Origin: Candidatus Paceibacter sp.
Lineage (GTDB): Bacteria > Patescibacteriota > Patescibacteriia > DYGC01
DNA length: 35,497 bases
Direction of reading: 5' to 3'
NCBI GenBank assembly: GCA_020724925.1
Contig: DYGC01000005.1
Span: 1 to 35,497, forward strand
In this document: in pieces, positions 31,757 through 35,497 of the stretch
How the letters are laid out: every line of letters starts with the position of its first letter
Numbering within the stretch: position 1 is the first letter of the stretch
Notes under the pieces: model-generated
Told to the model about the DNA's origin: nothing
What the model saw: only the letters and a program-made list of their open reading frames with translations
Databases searched by the model: none
Made by a program: the position numbers and the translations under genes

Positions 31757-33145
31757 ATGACAGATGATAAGACAACTCCAAAGAGGCCACCAAAATTTGT
31801 TTCCAGGAATATCGACGAATTGTTTACCAGTGGCGTGATTGATATGCCTGAGGGGGAAACAGAAGAAAAATTGGCGAAGCCCCAGGAGTCCTCTGCTTTA
31901 GCACGACCGGAATTTGCAGACAAAGCTGCTAAAATTAAGAATCCCTTGTTGAGACATTTTTGGTTTGGAAAAAAAGGACAGTACGACCGATTGATTGAGC
32001 GTGCACAAGCAGCTAAGAAAAATAAAGAAGCCCAAGGAGATTTGGCTTATTTTGAGAATCTTTTAGAACGGACACCCCTTCCTTTGTTGGACTTGGTAAA
32101 TTTCACTAATAATTGGGAGTATCGCCAATTAGGGTCTTTAGCACAACGTTTGGAAAGGCAATTTTCTAAACAGTTTGATGCGGCGACTATCAGTCAGTTG
32201 ATTTTGGCTATTCGCGATAAATTTGATCAAGAGTCAGAGATTTTTGATCAGGATGGCTGGGAGTCTGAAGTAAATGTTTTTACGCGTCGTTGGTTGGGAA
32301 CGGAAGAAAATCGCAAGTATGGTTTTTTAATTAAAATTTTTGATCTGGTTAGTGCTTTTTGGCGAAAAGCGGACAAGGCTAAAGATCTTGAGGCCTTGAA
32401 AAAAGAAGCAGAAGCGTTACGTGGGTTTTTAAGTGAAATATTGCAGGATGTTGAAGGTCAGAAGAATGTTACTGGTCCGGCAGTGGAAAATGTTCCGGTC
32501 AAAAAACCGGCTCCGGTGCAAACATTGGCGGAACAAGATTCGGATGAAGACGAATTTGTATTTGATGATGATGAGCCAATTTTGCCGGAAGAGGAAGAGG
32601 AAATAGAAGAAGGTGGTGAGGAGGAAGAGGAGGAAGAGGAGGAAGAGGCTGCTGTGCCCACGTCCCCGGCAAATCCTTTAGTCGGTGCTCCGGTCAAGGA
32701 AACTTTGCCGGAAAGAAAAACTTCGGAATTTGCTTTTAATAAGGATAATTTTGAATTTTTGTCCACGGCTTTGCAAGATGATGTGATTGCCCAATCTTTT
32801 AAAGAACAATTAGCACTTGCTCAAAAGAGTGCTTTGTTTTATCTGATTGTTAATTATAAAACAGGTGATGCTTTGCCGGATTTGAATCAACACTGGGATG
32901 ATTTGTCTAATATTTTGGCCTCAATAATTTCGGAGAGCTTGGAAGCCTTGTATAAAAAATATGAACATGAGGAATGGTTGAGTGTCTTGGAACCTTATTG
33001 GAAGCCTGCCGGTCAAGTTGATGCTTCGGTGGCGGGCAATGTTCAAGAAACAAAACGTTTTCCGGTTAGTGCAAAACCGACTATTATTAGGGGTTATTGG
33101 GATCTTTATCGGGCTTTGTTGCGCTTGGAATCATCTCAAAAATAG
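31757..33145 (+). CDS. Acidic two-domain protein of unknown function (462 aa)
   Basis: No family is recognised. A basic N-terminal part (residues 1-80) and a helical domain to about residue 240 lead to an extremely acidic linker near 255-300 (DSDEDEFVFDDDEP and a run of Glu). A second helical domain covers about 320-462. There is no signal peptide or membrane segment. It is the second gene of a unit with the 716-residue protein. The long Glu tract makes the antisense strand appear open (a Ser-rich frame), which is an artefact. Confidence 0.85.
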   Translation: MTDDKTTPKRPPKFVSRNIDELFTSGVIDMPEGETEEKLAKPQESSALARPEFADKAAKIKNPLLRHFWFGKKGQYDRLIERAQAAKKNKEAQGDLAYFENLLERTPLPLLDLVNFTNNWEYRQLGSLAQRLERQFSKQFDAATISQLILAIRDKFDQESEIFDQDGWESEVNVFTRRWLGTEENRKYGFLIKIFDLVSAFWRKADKAKDLEALKKEAEALRGFLSEILQDVEGQKNVTGPAVENVPVKKPAPVQTLAEQDSDEDEFVFDDDEPILPEEEEEIEEGGEEEEEEEEEEAAVPTSPANPLVGAPVKETLPERKTSEFAFNKDNFEFLSTALQDDVIAQSFKEQLALAQKSALFYLIVNYKTGDALPDLNQHWDDLSNILASIISESLEALYKKYEHEEWLSVLEPYWKPAGQVDASVAGNVQETKRFPVSAKPTIIRGYWDLYRALLRLESSQK

Positions 33146-33148
33146 GCT

Positions 33149-33177
33149 TTGACATTTTCCTAAAAGCATACTACAAT
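33149..33177 (+). promoter_or_regulatory. Promoter of the Fe-S assembly operon
   Basis: TTGACA (33149-33154), a 17-base spacer and TACAAT (33172-33177). The predicted start lies inside the palindrome that follows. Confidence 0.88.
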
Positions 33178-33202
33178 AAATCCGACCTGTATGGTCGGAT
33201 TT
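33178..33202 (+). promoter_or_regulatory. IscR type-1-like operator at the start site
   Basis: AAATCCGACC-TGTAT-GGTCGGATTT is a perfect 10-bp inverted repeat. Its core CCGAC, 7 bases, GTCGG fits the YYGAC-N7-GTCRR frame of E. coli IscR type-1 sites and sits just after the -10, where bound repressor would block RNA polymerase. As RNA it could also act as a small attenuator, since TTT follows. Confidence 0.65.
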
Positions 33203-33219
33203 TAAATAACTGAAATTTT

Positions 33220-33633
33220 ATGCAATTTTCCGTTGCCAGTGCCTATGGCCTGCAAGCAATGATTAAAATGGCCGAAGCCCAAAAGTATCAAGGGGCGCTT
33301 TTGTCATTGCCGGAGTTGACCGACGAGCATTATTTTTCCGACGACTATATGGAAAGAGTTTTGCGTCAGTTGCGCGTCGCCGGTTTGCTAAAGAGCGGAC
33401 GAGGTCGTTACGGCGGTTATGCTTTGGCAAAACCGGCCAAGCAAATCACCATTAAAGATATTTTTGAGGCGCTGGAAAGTGATTTGTATCCCTATAAATG
33501 CCAAGCGGAAAAGTGCCAAGCCAGTCATTGTTTGGCCAAAGAAGTTTGGGATCAAGTTTATGTGGCGATTGATAAATCTTTGCAAAAATTAAATTTACAA
33601 TCCTTAGTCAATAAGAAAATTAATCATAAGTAA
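33220..33633 (+). CDS. Rrf2-family Fe-S-sensing regulator (IscR-like)
   Basis: A 137-residue winged-helix regulator. The N-terminus QFSVASAYGLQAMIKMAE and the recognition region HYFSDDYMERVLRQLRVAGLLKS, then GRGRYGGYALAK, are the Rrf2 core. Three cysteines, Cys94, Cys99 and Cys104 (YKCQAEKCQASHC), match the cluster-ligand region of IscR (C-x5-C-x5-C there, C-x4-C-x4-C here), so it probably holds an Fe-S cluster. It heads the iscU-nfu-iscS operon, as IscR does, and a fitting palindrome overlaps its promoter, suggesting autorepression when clusters are abundant. Confidence 0.92.
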   Translation: MQFSVASAYGLQAMIKMAEAQKYQGALLSLPELTDEHYFSDDYMERVLRQLRVAGLLKSGRGRYGGYALAKPAKQITIKDIFEALESDLYPYKCQAEKCQASHCLAKEVWDQVYVAIDKSLQKLNLQSLVNKKINHK

Positions 33634-33640
33634 AAAATAT

Positions 33641-34009
33641 ATGTACAACGAAAAAGTGATTGATCATTTTAAGAATCCGCGCAATCAGGGTTCCATGGAA
33701 AATTCTGATGCCAGCGCCCAAGTCGGCAATCCGGTCTGCGGTGATATTATGAAATTATACTTGAAAATCGTGGATAATCGGATTGAAGACATTAAGTTTG
33801 AAACTTTGGGTTGCGTGGCGGCGATTGCCAACACTTCGGTTTTGACCGAATTGGCCAAAGGAAAGACTTTGGAAGAAGCCAAGCAAATCAATCGTGATAT
33901 GGTGGTGGCGGAGTTGGGCGGTTTGCCGGACGCGAAAATTCACTGTTCAATGTTGGCTATTGATGCTTTGCACAACGCCATCAAAGAGTATGAAGAAAGT
34001 CATAAATAA
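33641..34009 (+). CDS. iscU: Fe-S cluster scaffold protein IscU/NifU N-terminal type
   Basis: A 122-residue scaffold on which new Fe-S clusters are built with sulfur from the cysteine desulfurase. It starts MYNEKVIDHFKNPRNQGSM, typical of the family. The three cluster cysteines are Cys33 (NPVCGD), Cys58 (LGCVAAIA) and Cys102 (HCSMLA), and Asp35 is in place. The gene begins 7 bases after the regulator stop and is followed by the Nfu and IscS genes. Naming as IscU rather than NifU is by size; NifU would carry extra domains, which here are a separate gene. Confidence 0.94.
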   Translation: MYNEKVIDHFKNPRNQGSMENSDASAQVGNPVCGDIMKLYLKIVDNRIEDIKFETLGCVAAIANTSVLTELAKGKTLEEAKQINRDMVVAELGGLPDAKIHCSMLAIDALHNAIKEYEESHK

Positions 34010-34031
34010 TTATTCATAAATATTCAAAATT

Positions 34032-34298
34032 ATGAACGATCAATTGAAATTGGAAGAAAAAATTGAAAATATCATTGAAGAAAAAGTTCGTCCGACTTTA
34101 TTGATGGACGGCGGTGATATTCAATTTGTGGATTTTGATAAAGAGAGTGGCGTGGTGTCCGTAAAATTAAGCGGTCACTGCCGCATGTGTCCTTTCCGTC
34201 AAATGACTTTGAAAGCCGGTATTGAAGCGCCGTTGCGTGACGAAGTGCCGGAAGTCAAAGAAGTGCGTTTGTTAGAGGATGAAGCTGAATCAGTTTAA
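34032..34298 (+). CDS. NifU C-terminal domain (Nfu-type) Fe-S carrier
   Basis: An 88-residue stand-alone Nfu domain, with RPTLLMDGGDIQFVDF and the cluster-binding pair Cys50-x-x-Cys53 (GHCRMCPFRQMTLKAGIE). Such proteins receive clusters from the scaffold and pass them to targets. It lies 22 bases after iscU and 11 bases before iscS. The small size is normal for a single-domain Nfu. Confidence 0.93.
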   Translation: MNDQLKLEEKIENIIEEKVRPTLLMDGGDIQFVDFDKESGVVSVKLSGHCRMCPFRQMTLKAGIEAPLRDEVPEVKEVRLLEDEAESV

Positions 34299-34309
34299 GC
34301 GTTAAATTT

Positions 34310-35497
34310 ATGAGTAAATTAAGAAACGTTTATTTGGATTTTGCCGCCACTTCGCCGTTGGATGAACGAGCACGCGATTTGGCTTTGCCATATTTGTGTG
34401 AAGATTTTGGCAATGCTAATTCTTTGCATACTTTTGGTAGACGGGCACAAAGTGCTTTGGAAGATGGTCGTAAAAAAATCGCCGAGTTTTTGGATTTGGA
34501 AAGTTCTAATATTTATTTCACTTCAGGCGCGACCGAAGCCAATAATTGGGTTTTGCAGGGTGTCTATAAAATGATGCGCCAAGCGCGGCCCAATCAAGTT
34601 TTGCATTTTGTCATTTCCGCTTTTGAGCATCCGTCCATCATGGAAGCGGCTCGTCATTTTTTGGCCAAGCAGTCGCAAGTGGAAATTACTTATGTGCAGC
34701 CGACCGCCGAAGGTATTATTGAAGCGAGTGCGGTGGAAGCGGCTTTGCGTGATGAAACGGTTTTGGTGTCAGTGATGTTTGCCAACAATGAAGTGGGCAC
34801 CATTCAGCCGATTAAAGAAATCGGCGAAGTTGTGGCGCAACGTAAGGCTAAGGGGCAACAACTTTATTTTCACAGTGATGCCAGTCAAGCGGCCTTGTAT
34901 TTGCCATTGAATATAAAAGATAATCATTTGGATTTTACGACTGTTTCCGGTCATAAATTATATGGCCCGAAAGGCATTGGTGTTTTGGCGGTAAACGGTA
35001 AAACCGTGCCGGCTAATTTGATGTTCGGCGGTCACCAGGAACGTGGCAAGCGCCCGGGAACATCCAATGTCTTCGCGAGCGTGGCGATGGGCGAGGCCTG
35101 CCGCGTGGCGCGCGCCGAGCGAGAAGCCAATTATAATGCGGCTAAAGAATTGCAAGATCATTTGTTGAAGTTGTTGGAAAATAATTTGAATAATTACCGT
35201 GTCCATGGATCTTTGTCCGCTCGTTTGCCCAATAATTTGAATTTGGGCATTGAGGGCGTGGAAGGGGAATCATTATTATTTATTTTGGATGATGCGGGAA
35301 TCGCTGTGTCCACCGGTTCAGCTTGTGCTTCCGGGTCTTTGCATGGTTCGCCGGTTTTGGCGGCCATGGGAATTCCGCCGGAGAAAACTCACGGGAGTTT
35401 GCGCATTTCGTGGGGGCGGGGTGTGAGCAAGGAAGATTTGGATTATTTTGTGTCGGTGTTGGCGCCGGCGGTAGAGCGCTTGCGGGGGATTTCGCCG
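34310..35497 (+). CDS. iscS: Cysteine desulfurase IscS/NifS (3' end beyond the window)
   Basis: A PLP enzyme that takes sulfur from cysteine for Fe-S assembly and tRNA thiolation. The frame from ATG 34310 stays open through the last base, giving 396 codons, close to the usual 380-405, so only a few residues are missing. Landmarks are VYLDFAATSPLD, TSGATEANNW, His107 (AFEHPSI), the PLP lysine Lys216 (SGHKLYGPKG), RPGTSN and the active-site Cys339 (STGSACASGS). It is the fourth gene of the regulator-iscU-nfu-iscS operon. A local GC rise at about 35085-35120 does not disturb the frame. Confidence 0.95.
   Translation, partial: MSKLRNVYLDFAATSPLDERARDLALPYLCEDFGNANSLHTFGRRAQSALEDGRKKIAEFLDLESSNIYFTSGATEANNWVLQGVYKMMRQARPNQVLHFVISAFEHPSIMEAARHFLAKQSQVEITYVQPTAEGIIEASAVEAALRDETVLVSVMFANNEVGTIQPIKEIGEVVAQRKAKGQQLYFHSDASQAALYLPLNIKDNHLDFTTVSGHKLYGPKGIGVLAVNGKTVPANLMFGGHQERGKRPGTSNVFASVAMGEACRVARAEREANYNAAKELQDHLLKLLENNLNNYRVHGSLSARLPNNLNLGIEGVEGESLLFILDDAGIAVSTGSACASGSLHGSPVLAAMGIPPEKTHGSLRISWGRGVSKEDLDYFVSVLAPAVERLRGISP

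Noticed and set aside
32458-32766. Ser-rich antisense frame opposite the acidic protein
   Set aside because: The reverse complement of a Glu tract gives Ser codons. There is no support as a gene.

Overview
The window looks like a chromosomal segment of a candidate-phyla-radiation (Patescibacteria-type) bacterium. The genome is AT-rich. Most genes lack a Shine-Dalgarno and start a few bases after an AT-rich tract. Housekeeping proteins are compact, intergenic DNA is full of short palindromes, and several proteins are large, helical and unassigned. This placement is inference from gene style and content; no rRNA or other phylogenetic marker was compared.

Layout. 1-285: REP-like hairpins, tRNA-Gly and a terminator. 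286-3915: a 1209-residue helical protein with internal duplications. 3973-6000 (minus): infB. 6134-6814: truB. 6872-7012: a MITE-like element with 25-bp terminal inverted repeats. 7155-12436: a tight plus-strand operon ccdA-like, lutA-like, lutB-like, murB, DedA-like, murG. 12449-13063: tandem repeats and a 32-bp perfect inverted repeat enclosing a GIY-YIG nuclease gene. 13091-16018 (minus): LtaS-like sulfatase and a DUF5671-like membrane protein. 16062-18076: rnhB, tRNA-Leu, an RNHCP protein and an orphan OmpR-type response regulator with a structured leader. 22740-18030 (minus): ruvB, a small membrane protein, a PH-domain membrane protein, a Wzx-type flippase and an O-antigen-ligase-like protein.

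22850-28205 is the unusual part. Two strikingly GC-rich genes (23421-25037 and 25638-27611) sit in AT-rich DNA. They encode a secreted protein with a beta-rich C-terminus and a Cys-rich repeat lipoprotein, and both carry Asp-rich MopE-like modules. Each has its own consensus extended -10 promoter, a conserved AGTTGTTTGACAACTGA leader, a long imperfect hairpin, a short GC hairpin directly before a strong Shine-Dalgarno, and a downstream hairpin displaying ATCATGAGC. Arrays of REP-like palindromes lie on both sides. I read these as structured expression cassettes around foreign coding sequence, and consider them the best candidate here for an undescribed arrangement.

28313-35497: a zinc-ribbon/RGG protein; tRNA-Ala and tRNA-Val with a tRNA-Val fragment between them that is broken by a 30-bp double hairpin; two further large unassigned proteins; and an Fe-S assembly operon (Rrf2/IscR-like regulator, IscU, Nfu, IscS, the last cut by the window end). 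An IscR type-1-like palindrome overlaps its predicted start site. Functionally the window covers translation, cell-wall precursor synthesis (MurB, MurG), envelope polymers (flippase, ligase, LtaS-like), extracytoplasmic redox (CcdA, LutAB-like) and Fe-S supply.
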